Assembly (NCBI RefSeq): GCF_037126465.1
Contig: NC_088201.1
Span: forward strand, 1,121,001-1,185,000
Length of the DNA stretch: 64,000 bases
Reading direction: 5' to 3'
Source of the DNA: Ornithodoros turicata
Lineage: Eukaryota; Arthropoda; Arachnida; Ixodida; Argasidae
Positions 23,334-35,700 of this stretch are shown one piece after another. A program made the translations under genes and the position numbers. The notes under the pieces are model-generated. The model had not been told where the DNA came from and did not search any database. It saw only the letters and a list, made by a program, of their open reading frames with translations. The stretch's first letter is position 1; the number at the start of each line of letters is the position of its first letter.

Positions 23334-23905
23334 GCAGAAAAACATGACCCGCATTTTTACATGTAACTCGTTGTCTACTTAGCCGAGGAACTTCCGGTGG
23401 CGCACGACGGCGTATTTATGCGTGTGAAAGCTACAAAAAAATCCTGGAAGCCATACTCAGTGTAAAAAAATAAACAGAGCGCGAAAACATGGGCTTCCAT
23501 GCATTAGAATAGGGCGGTCATGACAGTGCATTGTAGTGCATTTCCGTCTCATGAGAGTTATGTGCAGGCACCGCTAGGGGTACTGCCGATGAGCATCCAT
23601 GTGGGACATCGTTTCGATTTATGCACCGATAGCTCCCCCCAGCGGTACTTGAACACAACTCTCCTACGTGCACCACGTTGCCCTTTCACATACACCCTGT
23701 TGTCCACCGTGTTGCCCTATTCTGATGCACGGAAGCCGACGTTTTCGTTGTTCCGTTTATTTTTTAAGCTGGGTATGGCTTCCACAATTTTTCTACAGAT
23801 TTCGCACGCATAAATGCGCCATCGTGCGCCACCGGAAGTTCGTTAGTTAGGTAGGCAACAAGCTATGTGCCTAAATTCGGGTCATGTTTTTCTGCACACA
23901 CCCTG
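23334..23905. mobile_element. TA-flanked foldback element, CAGGGTGTGTGC ends
   Basis: Long inverted arms begin CAGGGTGTGTGCAGAAAAAC and end with the complement, with TA on both sides (23332-23333, 23906-23907). The arms also share a GCGCACGATGGCGCATTTATGC-like stretch. This is a Tc1/mariner-type nonautonomous structure with no coding capacity. Confidence 0.8.
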
Positions 23906-24555
23906 TATATGCTGCACACACAGGCACAATACTGTTCACTAATGAACGACACCTCAGCACAATCGGAACAGAAATCACAACCGTGTACGATCCACCTCAA
24001 CCCGGGCCGTCACTGCAACACAGAGGCCTGGCTACACCTTTTACACTGCCCGCAGTCTTGTTTTATGCAAAACTTACGAGACAAATCATGTAAGAACGCA
24101 AGTGAATGTCAAACGCAAATAAATAGCAACAGCGTCTCAGTCGGTAAGTTGCCATGATTCCTGAGCTAGCAGACGATTCTGGCGGGGAGCGGACGCTTCC
24201 GGCAGCCAATGAAGTGCTCGGACGCCTGACGTCACCACACGCCAGACTCGGCTTGGGGGAGACTGTCGCCAGTCCTCCTCAGGTACCCGCGGACGCGGCT
24301 GTAGAGTATGTACCACTGCGCCCATACACCATGTTGCAAGCCCATTGGCCTAGACAGTGCGCGCGCTCCGATTGGTCGAGAACGTTTTGAAATCGCATTT
24401 TGTAGCGCGCATGTGCGTACAGCGTCACGGCCGTTTCAGCATAGTTTCGAAATAGCATGGCCGGCATGTCGTCCTCCTGTGTTCGGTGGTGTCAATCGAC
24501 AGAACAGTTTGCAGAAATATGTTCGCGGGTTTATTAGTTCGTCCTTGTGAGTCTA

Positions 24556-24670
24556 CGTGTGTTGTGCTGTTTCTGGACACAACTGTTATCCCACGAACAA
24601 TTTGTCAACTGCGGTACCGGAATGCTTCATTAGTTGGAGCGTGAAGAACAAGTTCGAGCGCCGTTGGACT
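24556..24670 (+). pseudogene. Possible THAP-like zinc finger remnant
   Basis: A short frame reads CCAVSGHNCYPTNN followed by WSVKNKFERRW, resembling the spacing of a THAP DNA-binding domain found in some transposases. The usual C..C pattern is degenerate and there is no downstream catalytic domain. Weak call. Confidence 0.22.
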
Positions 24671-25303
24671 TCGAGGACTGTCAACAAAGACGGGATTACG
24701 TGCCACACAAGCGCTTTTCGCTTCGCTATAATGGATGCACCGCAGGCAGCGACAGAAGATGCTCATCATGAAATGGTACGCACTCATGAGACTGGCTCGG
24801 TATTAGGAGTTGAACGGTGTGTTCGTTCGAACTTTGTCCCAGTGTGTCAGCAACGCAGTGGGCTTTGTACGCACAGTGCACCCATGTATCAGATCTTTGA
24901 ATTAGTGCTTTGTATCAAATAAATATTTATTTTACCCCAAAATCGCTTTAGTCATTCTGAATACCGAGTAACGGCGGCAGGCCTGAATTCCAGTAGAAGA
25001 CGATGGTAGCCAGGACCGACCGAAAAGCCAGCCAGACATGGAGGCTCCTGATTGGTCGACTGGTTGTGCATAATATCCACCACGTCGCAATTTCATTGGT
25101 CCTGTGCCCAGTGTTGTGTGAATTATCTCAAACTATGGGGAGCTGTTGGAGCCTGCTGTCGCCGCGGAGCGCATTCTTCCAAACTAATTTTCTCAGGAAA
25201 TTCGCGCTTTTCGAAGGAAATATTTTCCGTAACAGTTTATGAAGGTAGTATGTTCATATCAAGCGGTGAAAAAATATATGTTCCAAATGATTTCCATGCT
25301 CCT

Positions 25304-26553
25304 TTAAAAGGGTTTAGGTACTGGAACTAACTAACTAAGGGAAACGGAAATCCAGCTTCACTATGATCCTGTGATGCTGCTTTGCCGTTTAGCAGTGTTT
25401 GAAAGCGTTTGAAAGTCTGTCCCTCGTCTCCGGGGTCTGCTATCACAGAGACTTGGAATAATGATGCCATCCGATTTATAAGGTAGTTCCAAGGTGGTTC
25501 TTACTCCCCACTTCTGAGCCGCAAATTTGGCCACAACACGTGGCGCAGTATCTTCAATTGCAATATGAGTTGCAACAACAAAAGAAGTGCCAACATCGGA
25601 ACGTTAATTAACGATTATGGCACATACGCTGTCTTTAAATCAAGCAACTAATTTATCAGGCAAAATCTGAAAACGTGTACTTCACACTTGAGCTTGCTTG
25701 CTTGCCTGCACCCTCTCCCTTCTTACTTCACACTAGCCTTGTTTTCCAACGACTTCGCAGGATACATTATCCAACAGACTTTTTGGATATAGCACGTTTC
25801 TTGGCAATATGAATTGCAGTCCTCTAGGAACTTATGCGAAAACTTCAAATTCTGATACATACCATCGTTCGTAGCGTCAGGTCATGTAACAACACATGAG
25901 ACCACGGCGCAGACACACAACAACGCCGACACACGACGGACACGACCACGAGGCCTATTGCCTATTTGACGGAAAATTCAATAACCAAGATAATAAAATG
26001 GAAGTTTAAAATAACTGATAATTTTTGCGGATGGTATTTTAAAAGGAACAAGTACGTAAGCGTATGCAACTTGGTAACTTGTAAATAACATTAATGCATC
26101 TGTGTTTTCTTTCGGGTTTTTCGAGGTGCGAGGTACGTAATGACGTAATCGGCGGCATATAAGCCGTCTAAACCGTAATAAAGCATCGCCGTGAGGTACT
26201 CAAATTTTTATTATTGAATGACGCTCGTTTGTAAATATTTCGCACCACGTTTGGCACGAATCCCACCTCGCAATAATTTTAAGCGTCGTGTTGACCCTGG
26301 TTACGCTGTTTGACGAAGGTGCATATATTGTCGCGCTGAAACGTGGGTCATTTAAAACTATCATCCGCATGAGCCTAGCTTACCGCGTGGATTGTGATTA
26401 TCTGACATGCGTCGTTCAGCTGTCGGCACAACGGTGAGACATAGCAATTTGGTAGCATCTCCCCCCATTATTTGATCTCAGTACGAAAGGATAACACAGC
26501 GTCTATAAACCTGCATGGCTTTCTCCTAGTATAGAGAAATTCTGTATTTGTAG
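25304..26553. other. Intergenic region upstream of PCGF3
   Basis: No exon recognised. It should include the PCGF3 promoter and probably an untranslated exon, because the ATG at 26554 is immediately preceded by a TTTGTAG acceptor-like sequence. Confidence 0.4.
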
Positions 26554-29317
26554 ATGGAACGGCGGATTCGGCTGAAAACCCTCAACAACCATATCGTCTG
26601 CAAGATCTGTAAGGGGTACCTCATTGATGCTACAACAGTTACAGAGTGCCTCCACACATGTGCGTATGCTCTTATTCCTCCTTTTAATACTTGCTTTAAA
26701 AAGAAGAGACCTGTCTGTTGCAATATATAGTTTTTACCCATAACTCGGACCAAAATACTGCCATCATTACTTAGCTTTCTTCACAAGTACTGCCTAAAGG
26801 CAGGCTGAGTTCCATGCACTAGAGCGGTACATTTAATGACCAAGAAAGATTTCATGAGACTAGGATATGTCTGCAGAAAAGCACTGTGGCAAGCGTAGGC
26901 TATGATGAAATGCTCTTTGTAGCACTTGTCATGCGCAGGGTTCATACAAAGTCTTGATCTTTAAAAAGGCTTTCTCAAGGGCCCTTGAAACACCTGAAAT
27001 GTAGACTTGCTCCGTGTAATCCTTGAAAAGGTGGATAGAACTTGTTAATTTAACCAGAATCAAAACACCTTGACCCACCTAAAGCCTTTGCATAGGGGAG
27101 TGTGCCTTGTTGGACACTTTTGGTTGTGTACACGCAAAGGCTCTCACATGCCTCAGCTTGAACGTGTTTGGTTATGTATGCACGAAGGCTCACACATGCT
27201 TCAACTTGAGCGTGTCTCATGTGTCGAAACAAATGCTGGGTCGAAAGTGCAACTTGCAGACTGCCTGGCTCAAACATAAACGGTGCTGCTGTCGGACAAT
27301 ACTCAAGCAATCTCCAGCAGGCAAGGTGCGCTAACGTCGTCAAATCAGCATTGAAAAGGCATCTCTGATCCTCAAAGCAGAGCACTATTCTTCCTAGCCC
27401 AATTAATTAAGTCGCAGTTTCTATATCGGGCGTAATAAACTCTCTTTAAAGGAACATGGAAGACACTCGTGATATGAACAACTGTCACTCAAAATATTTC
27501 CACTCAGAGTTGCCCGAGAAAATTAGTTTATACGAACGGGTGCCCATGCTACTTCTGACATTGCTTTTTATTGGCTGCCGAGAATAGTCTGCTAGCAAAA
27601 GCGACCAATGGTGAAAAAAAAGAAAGTTTCCTTTCCTATTAAGGTCGGCCGTTTATGCCGTGGTAGGCAATACCCCAGGCTTGTCAACCTCTAAACTCTC
27701 TCAGCACAGCTGGAAAATTGTTTCTTTCTCCGGTGACCTTAGTTGGTGCTGCAGTTGCGCTCTTCCAGTCTGTGTCCTTTGTCCATTCAGCTTGTCTTGC
27801 ATTCTAGCCTCGATCATTGCTATGGTTCCATTGCTTGGATCTCTCCCCTACTTTTCACGATTTCTAATCAGCCTTTCTTTCCTTCCGGCAGCCATAATTG
27901 CTCGTAGAACACACTGCACCTTGGGCTTTCCCACGTGTCTTATGCTGCCTCTTTTGACCACCCAGAGGTCCATAAGCTTCTCCCTCCTGACCATTTCGTC
28001 AAATTCCATATCTTCGTGGATTGGCCTCGACACAAGATTTTGCTGTTTCACTATAGAGCACACTGCAATAGACTGAAATAACCTCCTCAAGGAATTAATC
28101 GTTCTCTCTCTCTTTTTTGTTTTGTACCCCCCCATCTTGGGCGCACTTGGGAATGGAGTAAATGAAATGAAGAAATATTTTAGCATCTTGAGCGAATACA
28201 CGTTTCTTACCATCCATCATTGTGCAAACTATGTGCGTCTAGGACAAACACCTTGCATTTTACTTTACGCTATTATTCTCGTATCGGTAGTTTATTTTTT
28301 TTTTTTTTTTTCAATCTTCCTGCGAATTACCAAAAAAGCAGAAAGCAAGCGCGACACTGGATAATCAATGTTATGGGTGTCAACTGAAAGTTATTGTACT
28401 TTAACCCAATAAAACTGGAATGCACACTAAAATAGCTCCCGAATTTGTGAAAGGAGGAGATTATTTGTGAAAGAAAGACCCTCCGATTGTTTGCGTTTCA
28501 CTGGATAAAGCTGGTTTCCGCCGTTTCAGTTTGCAAGAGTTGTCTCGTGAAGCATTTGGAGGACAACAACACGTGCCCCACCTGCGAAATAGTGATTCAT
28601 CAGAGCTACCCTCTGCAATACATCAGGTTCATCAGGTATCACGTCACTTTGAGCCGCAGCCCTAATTGCTGTTACCTTGCAGTTACGACAGAACCATGCA
28701 AGACATCGTCTATAAGCTAGTGCCAAACTTGCAATACAGTAAGTACATGTTTGAATTTGAAGCGCCAGACTCAAGTAGAATTTAACTTCAGATGAACTCA
28801 AGCGAGAAAGAGAATTTTACCGGCGGAAAGGCCTGCCCTGTCCCAAGGCGCCGGGAATGTTAATGGAGAAAGAATCCTCCAAGGCCTCCTCTTCGAAAGA
28901 GGATGAGTCTGACTGTCACAGGTCGGACGAGCAAGTGAACATTCTCCTCGAGTCTGACAGCTCCCAACTAAAGCCCATGCGACGCAAGTTTATCCGCTGC
29001 TCCTCCCAGGCCACTATCACTCACCTCAAGAAATTCATCGCCAAGAAACTCTTGAACAATCTGGAGCGGTACAAAGAAGTAAGCGGGTCAGGGGTGATGG
29101 TTTCCCTGCTCTTACGCTGCCTACTCGTTGCTCTTAGGTGGAGATCCTTTGCAACCAGGAAATCCTTGGCAAGGACCACACCCTCAAGTTTGTGTACGTT
29201 ACTCGATGGAGGTTCAAGGTGAGCACGTGTCGCGTGTGTGTTGATGCGTCTCATACGTTGCCTCCATTGTAGGATCCCCCACTGAAGCTGTATTACCGGC
29301 CAAAGATGGAATTGTAA
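26554..29317 (+). CDS. PCGF3: Polycomb group RING finger protein 3 (PRC1.3/5 subunit)
   Basis: PCGF3-type proteins pair with RING1 in variant PRC1, which ubiquitinates histone H2A. Six exons join in frame: 26554-26659, 28530-28626, 28683-28738, 28792-29078, 29138-29218 and 29273-29317, giving 223 residues. The RING finger is complete: C16, C19, C32, H34, C37, C40, C51, C54, split between exons 1 and 2. [20 protein letters not shown] and [13 protein letters not shown] favour PCGF3 over PCGF5. A serine- and acidic-rich linker (about 113-133) precedes the RAWUL domain, which ends VTRWRFK then YYRPKMEL. Exon 2 ends at a tandem pair of possible donors 9 nt apart; using the second would add three residues. 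Downstream AATAAA at 29365-29370. Confidence 0.92.
26660..28529. other. PCGF3 intron 1
   Basis: A 1.9 kb intron. It contains a TTAA-element end near 27442-27475 related to the 22489-25303 family, and a CCAAT-like repeat block near 27565-27620. A 138-codon open frame at 27660-28076 resembles nothing I know and I treat it as chance or repeat. Confidence 0.45.
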
Positions 29318-29364
29318 CTTATTTATCTCTGTGTACATAGCGTGTAAATAGATCCATTGTTGAA

Positions 29365-29370
29365 AATAAA
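29365..29370 (+). terminator. PCGF3 polyadenylation signal
   Basis: AATAAA 48 nt after the stop codon, followed by a GT-rich stretch. Confidence 0.7.
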
Positions 29371-29477
29371 TGAATGTGCCTTTATGTGGCATTTCGTTTT
29401 ATATAACCTCGTGGAAATCTAACTCTCATTTCTCTGCATCTTCGTACGACCTAACTTGCCCCATAAAAGAGAGAACT

Positions 29478-29830
29478 GATGTTCTGAGGCTGGAACAACA
29501 TACAAGGCCTCAAATTGCCCTAGAAATTAACGACGAAAGATGATGAAAGTCACTGGAAAGGTTAGCCAGCTGTAGGACTCGAACCCACACCTTCTGGATC
29601 CAGGGCTCTACCAAGTGAGCTAAGCTAACACACCTCCCCAGCGAATTCCAAGGGTGCATCATCTGAAGGGACAAACTAGCCACTCTCTCTCACTCATCCT
29701 CCTTTCACTCTTACATTCATACGACGGGATCGACGCAAGCGGCACCTGTTGAACAAGAATCCAGAAGATGTGGGTTCGAGTCCTACAGTTGGCTAACCTT
29801 TTCAGTGACTTTCATCTTTCATTGTCCAGA
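29478..29830. repeat. Ruka-like tRNA-derived SINE pair, facing
   Basis: The left copy (minus) carries the A-box-like TTAGCTCACTTGGTAGAGC and B-box GGTTCGAGTCC read in reverse near 29575-29625. The right copy (plus) gives GTGGGTTCGAGTCCTACAG near 29770. Both adjoin the family end GTTCTGAGGCTGGAACAACAT or its partner TTTTCAGTGACTTTCATC. Confidence 0.7.
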
Positions 29831-30080
29831 TTACTTGTGAAAGTGAGTGGTACGCATATTCCTCTTATTACTAGGAGCAAGTTTTGCGGGCAGAAATTTA
29901 GCGTACCCGCAACGTGCCCACTATACTGTAGCTTTTGCCACCCTAACTTGCGCATTAATGTTTGCATGTTCCCCTGGCTTCATGAAGAAAATACCGGAGA
30001 AAGTCGACTTTTTTTCTAGAGGGACGCGCATATTGAAATTTTTGAATATGAAGGAAGCAGGCGAGCCAATGATAATTAAT

Positions 30081-30235
30081 CTTCATAACGAACCCTGAGA
30101 CTGGGGAGAAAGACCCACAAAACAGGAGTCTGTCCCCCTTGATGTATATATCTGTGTGGGCTAGAATAAACTTTCAGCTGCGTTTGAGACTCCTGTTTAG
30201 TGTCTTCTTCCCCAGTCTCAGGGTTCGTTACGAAG
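30081..30235. mobile_element. Short foldback element, about 50 bp arms
   Basis: The left arm CTTCATAACGAACCCTGAGA and the right arm complement match over about 50 bp with few differences. The loop has TATATATCTGTG and a TAGAATAAA. No clear target duplication seen. Confidence 0.7.
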
Positions 30236-30424
30236 ACAAATATGACGTCGAAGGATGAAGGATTCTCAGAGAACAGTTAAGTCCTGGTAAACTAACATGG
30301 TCACACTTGTCTGCTGCTGGTCCTTAGAAAAGGGCTAATAAGAAATAGGTACCTACACAAGGCACATATGCTTAACTGCGCATGTACAGCCAAATTATGT
30401 TAACAATGTTGGTATTATAAGAGG

Positions 30425-30868
30425 GCATTAGCAAACTCCTAAGACAATGTCTAGCTGACTAACTAACAATGACTACTTACAAACTTAATTTACTTGAAGT
30501 TGTCCCAATGAGAACACCCGTTCCTTTTGGTCACCTGATATCGTAGCCGTTTTCAGAACAAAAATCCGTTGGGTAGATCGTCCACAAAAAATTCGTGAAG
30601 GAACACAATTTTTCTTTCTTTATTTTGTTCATTGCGCATCTTCGGAGACTCGTATTTCCTTCCTCGCCAGTGTGAAAGGGTGAAGGAGCACAGTACCACC
30701 TCACATTGGGGATTTCCCCCTCACACATTTGGGATCAGGTGACCGAAAGAAACATATGTTCTCATTGGAGCAACTTTGTAGGTTTTAAAAGGTTTTGTAG
30801 GTTTCTAAAAAGGGAGTTTGCTAATGCCCTCCTAAGGAGTGCCCTTCCGCTTCTGCTTGGACACCCTG
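30425..30868. mobile_element. Truncated TA-type foldback (CAGGGTGTCC family)
   Basis: The right end is GGACACCCTG followed by TA (30869-30870). The two arms share GAGGGCATTAGCAAACTCC and its complement, and the block TTTATTTTGTTCATTGCGCATC. The body matches the full element at 61622-62504, but the left terminal ~100 bp is missing. Confidence 0.7.
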
Positions 30869-32706
30869 TATATAGCATGCATGTGTGCATACTCTAAACA
30901 AGGTTCAACTAAGATTTTATATGGCGAAATTTTCTTCCTAGCATCCACAGACTTCGAATGGCTTTCACGCACATATCCCATTTCAGATGGTCCCCTTTAA
31001 ATTAGCACACAAGTCATTTTTAACACCCAGTTTTCTTCCTATAACACTATTAAGTAGGCCAGTAAGATGCATCATGCAAAGTAATTCACACACCACAGTC
31101 ATAATTATCGTGGAAATTGAATTTAAAGTACGCCGCAAAAAGCGACCGTGCGCAACGGCGGTGAAGACCAGTACCAGCCTCTGATCTGCCTGGAACCTCG
31201 CGCTGACGCTATAAGGAGAACGCTCGCTGATTGGTGTAGAGAAATGTTGTCTGCTATTCGGCTGTTCGGGGTTCTGAAAAAGCCTTTCTCCTGGCTCGGT
31301 AATGATTCGGCCGCTCCTTCTATCCCCAGTTCTCCGGGAGAACTGGCAAAACTGGTTTACGGTGGCAAAGGGACAAGGCACTGACCACCACTGACCGGCG
31401 AACCAGAACAAGTTCTCCTTATAACGTCATCGGTGACGTGGCATCATACCTCCTCCTCCTCGTAATACCCGGAGTGGCGAGTTAAGGGTGAACGTGCTGA
31501 GGCATGTTTGTGAGTTTTTTTCTGGGAAACAAATTACGCACATCAAAACCTTTAGCGCCATTCGGTAAGCTGACGCACACACTTTCATCAGATATCTTAA
31601 TCTGAAAATTTTTTGGACGGCCCTCTGTACTCCTTTAATAAATATGTCACCAGCAATGAAAAGGGTGCCCAGAAGAAGCACCGACTTTTGGCTGCTCCCA
31701 ATCTGAGGCAATTTTCTGCAATGTGTGTCTTAGTGATTCGCCGGGTTCTTTCGCATTGTTCTTTTCAGCTGCGCTGTTTGTGAATGACAAAGGTCTGCAA
31801 ATAACCAGCGGTATCCCCTCTGAAAAAAGCACAAAAATCTGGTGGAGACATGCCTTGGATGCTGCTCTTTTATATAACGGAATAAAATTTCCGCTTGTTT
31901 TTTTTTATTCGGGCAGGCGTGCGAATTCCTTTCCCGCGCCCTGGTCACTTTTAGATCATACGAGTCAGAAAATGGCGTTTTTTACCCGTTGACCTTCTGC
32001 TGAAGGCTACTTCATTAGAGGTTGACAAAACCAAGGCGTTCATCGTTGAAGGTGAGGTTGTACGTGAGACCAGGGGCGTGTTGTTCACGTTTCTCCCGTT
32101 AGGCAAAAGACCATGTACAGTATATAATACTGTAGTGAAATGAAACAATGAAGAGAGAGCCTGGCATAAAACAATGGGAGCACTACTTCATATTCTGATC
32201 TCTACAAACATCTATTCAGTTTGGCTTTAAAATATTCCCACATGCCTACCTGTAGGTAACTAGCACCACAATATTTTTTTTTTCTTTCAAGTTTTCATTT
32301 CCAATGGCAAATGGTGGTATGGGTGATGACCACGGATGTGTTCATTATCATACAAAGAGCGGAAGAGCAGTTTTTGTAGTTTACAAAATTTTTATTCAGT
32401 GTCAGATTACACGGGGCTTTCTGTTAATTAACGAGCGACCTAAAATTAACACAAATACAATTTTCTTGACACAGAGTCTCAGACAACTCAAAATGAAATG
32501 CACCTTTATAGAAATATGCATTATTGCGTGTGGCCACAGTTACATAAGGTAAATTATGTGCTTACACGTGTGCAACGCTGTAAAGAGGAATCTCAACCAG
32601 CATTTTCCCATTTCTGGAACAAAGCCTCGGCTAGATTAGATAAATGGCCAAGATACGTGCTTTCCCTTAGATGACATCGCAAGAGATGTTTTTGCTCCAG
32701 AAGGTC

Positions 32707-35700
32707 TCACGCAACAAAGTCCAGGGGTCTGTTGAATCCACCTTTGCGATTCATGTACTGACTGCAAAGAGACATTTATGTCATGTAATCTCCAGTAGAA
32801 TAAACAAAAAAATAATACTGCGACAACAAGTGACTGCAGCTAAGAATGGAGAGGTTCACGAATAGCAAACTACGTCCTAAGCTGGAACGCTCTCAAGAGA
32901 GGGATATGAACACTGGCTTAACCCAACAGGAGAACAAATTTCGTGGGACTTTTCAATGCCGATCCATTTAGCTTCTTCCTAGAGAGCCACGTTTCGTGGA
33001 GTAACGTTTTAGCGAATATTGGTTTACAGCACTGGGGCAACAGTATATAGAAGTTGGTGAGGTCAACTAGATTCCATACAAGTAGCAAATTTTTATTCCG
33101 TCTAACCGATTTTTTAAATGCGTAATTATAATTTATTTTATTATTTAAAGCTTCGTCACAAGATGTTGCTTGAGGTTTGCCGGATTCATTCAATTGTTTC
33201 ACTCTACTTTCCCGCAGCTAACGTATATACTGTGGGTTTCCACACAGTCCATGTGGGCAGAAGGGTCGCTCCGAAGTTTCTCCAAAGTAGCTACGGCTTT
33301 CCAAGTGTTTGTAATGCCTTTGAAACACAAGAAGCAAAAGCAATAGTGTGGGGTGGATTTGCGGGATGAGCCAACCCACGAAGACCACAGCTGCTAGCTT
33401 TACCGTTTGCAATGGCCGTTAGCTGCGGCAACCTGGCCATTCCGTTGGATATAACAATGCTGTCCGAAAGAGCTTCGCGGAACCCTGGTTGAGATGCACC
33501 GCTTTAGAGAATCAAGTTTTTAGAAAAGCCACCTAAAGTTTGTTTCTTTCCTCTGTTGAGGTACCTGAGAACGTATACCTGTTTATGGGGCTGCTAAAGG
33601 TGGTATCGGGCGCAAAAACATGGAAATACTGCAATGTGCAAACTGACATCCACCGGAGGCTCGATAGTTCAACGCGTGATTATGAAAGAGACTCTCTGAC
33701 GCCATCAAATTCTGAAAATATAGGTAGAGGACGACCTTGGACCGCTCCGAAGGAAGCGTTGGGTGGCCACAGCAGAGGGTAGTGTATGGGAATGGCCCAC
33801 AACGGTCTACTAGCTTCTTTTTTTTTCTCTCTATCTCTTTGATTGCATGAGCCCTGGAGGATTCGCATTCGGCCCACACATTGGAGATCCCTGCTGTACA
33901 GGATGAAAATGCGTTCCTGCACATTTTTTTACCAGTCCCGCAAGATGTAGCTCATCTCATCGATGTGAAATTATTTGCGTAGTATGTACGCGTGACACCG
34001 ATGCAACACTCTCGCAAGACAGGGTCTCTTGACAGAGCTTAATGGTCTGTCCTCCTGCGGCCATTCCATTCCCGGAAACAGTAATGGAAACGAAAGTAGC
34101 GCGGTACTAATGAAAACAGTGACAGAAATATGCCCGTTACCATTCCCCGATAAAAATGAAGACAGTGACTTTCACTGCTTCGCCCTCTGTTACATTGGTG
34201 CCGCGTGAAAACAAAGTCTTTGCATGTACGTGTCTACTCTGGACGGCGCACGTACCGGTACTTGCGTTTGTGAATGACGTGCACTGCAGAGACGTTGTTC
34301 CCCGGAACGTGCTTTCCCTGCAAAGGGTTGAATGTCACAAAGCGTTTCTAGCGTTTCCGAGTACTCTTACTTTGGAGGTATCAAAGTTAGCAAATCCCAT
34401 GAGCTTCATCATTTCCACTTCCTCCTCAGTCTTCCCTTCGAGATCCTTGTCCGTAATAGGAGGACGGTCCAGGAGAAATTTGGGCAGAGCCTCCTTCTTC
34501 TCCTTGCGTTCCCTAACGGCAACACCTTATTAACCATGCACACATCTCTCTCTCATGCATCCAAACATCCGAGTAAACGGAAACATTCCTCCTCTACAAT
34601 TCTGTTGTGGACCCATTTTTAATTCGAGGCTCTTTTTTGGCTTCGATATAAGATTTGGTACAAATCACGCGCTACTTGGCTGAACCGCATGGCACGAAAA
34701 ACTACCCGAACCAAAACCGGGAACAAACTTTTTTCATGCATCACCGCATCGTACTGAACTGCAAACCCAAGATTTCTGACGTTGGGGCACATCGCCTTCA
34801 ACCATCCAGCTCAATGAGATAATCCCTGCATTCGTAGGAGAAGAAGTCACACATACTGCTATGGTTCTCCTTCTGGCTGAATAGCCATTGGATGCTTGCT
34901 ACTTCTTCGGTTTAGGACACTTCCCATTTCAGCACAGAAGCCTGGCCTTTCCAGATCAGACCGAAAAAAGTTGAATTCAGACAGGTTTTGTGTCATGCGG
35001 TTCGCACGTTACACATTCAAACGACCAAACGCAGCAATAGTGGAAAGTATGCGTCACATAAACCTGAAAGGGCAACTAAAATTGACCAGTTTTGCCCCGC
35101 TTAACAAAAAAAGAGGCACACGAAGTCAGCAGATTTTGTTCCCATAAGCATTCAATGCTGCTTGCCTGCTCCGAGATCTACGTGGCCGTGGAGACCTTGA
35201 TTTCCTACGTGGAGACCTAGAGTAGAGAAATATTTGTTGAACTCGTTTCAAATGAGGTAGCGGACCTCCCTACCTACGCCGCCGTGGCGACCTGTGCCTA
35301 GGAGACAAGGAACGGCTCCTGTGACGCTCTGGAAAGGATGGTTGCATACAAATGTTTTGTCAAGAAAGACAGGCAAAGCACACATTCTAGTGCTTCACAC
35401 CTATCAGAAAACAACCAATAAAAGCCTTACTTAACAGCGGAGCGCGTGTCATCGAGCGCTGATAGACAGCTGGGATGATCCACTATCCCCTTGAAGGGAA
35501 GGTCGGCTTCTCTGGAGCCATTCATGTCATGTACCATCCGGTGGCCTCGATCACGTTCTTGTAACGGTACTCAGGGAACACCATGTGACATCATTCAAAC
35601 AGGGGCTATATTGTAGTACCGTGCGATTCAATGCCTCGACACCTTCAGGCTGTCGTAGATGCGGAAGGCGGGCCGACTAGATATTAGAAATACCACTCTT

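Larger units (their letters stand above)
22489..25303. mobile_element. TTAA-flanked composite DNA element (2.8 kb)
   Basis: The ends AGGAGCATGGAAATGAT (left) and TTTCCATGCTCCT (right) are inverted and bordered by TTAA (22485-22488 and 25304-25307). A third related end lies near 27446. The interior holds a nested TA-flanked foldback (23334-23905) and a possible THAP-like remnant (24556-24670), but no intact transposase. Confidence 0.65.
29318..32706. other. Intergenic region, PCGF3 to SNRNP27 3' ends
   Basis: A convergent gene interval filled with repeats: SINE copies (29478-29830), a 155 bp foldback (30081-30235) and a CACCCTGTA-ended foldback (30425-30868). No supported gene in 30870-32706, which is AT-rich and has only short frames. 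Confidence 0.45.

Noticed and set aside
27660..28076. 138-codon plus-strand ORF in PCGF3 intron 1
   Set aside because: It has low-complexity hydrophobic composition, no known domain, and an equally long frame on the opposite strand.
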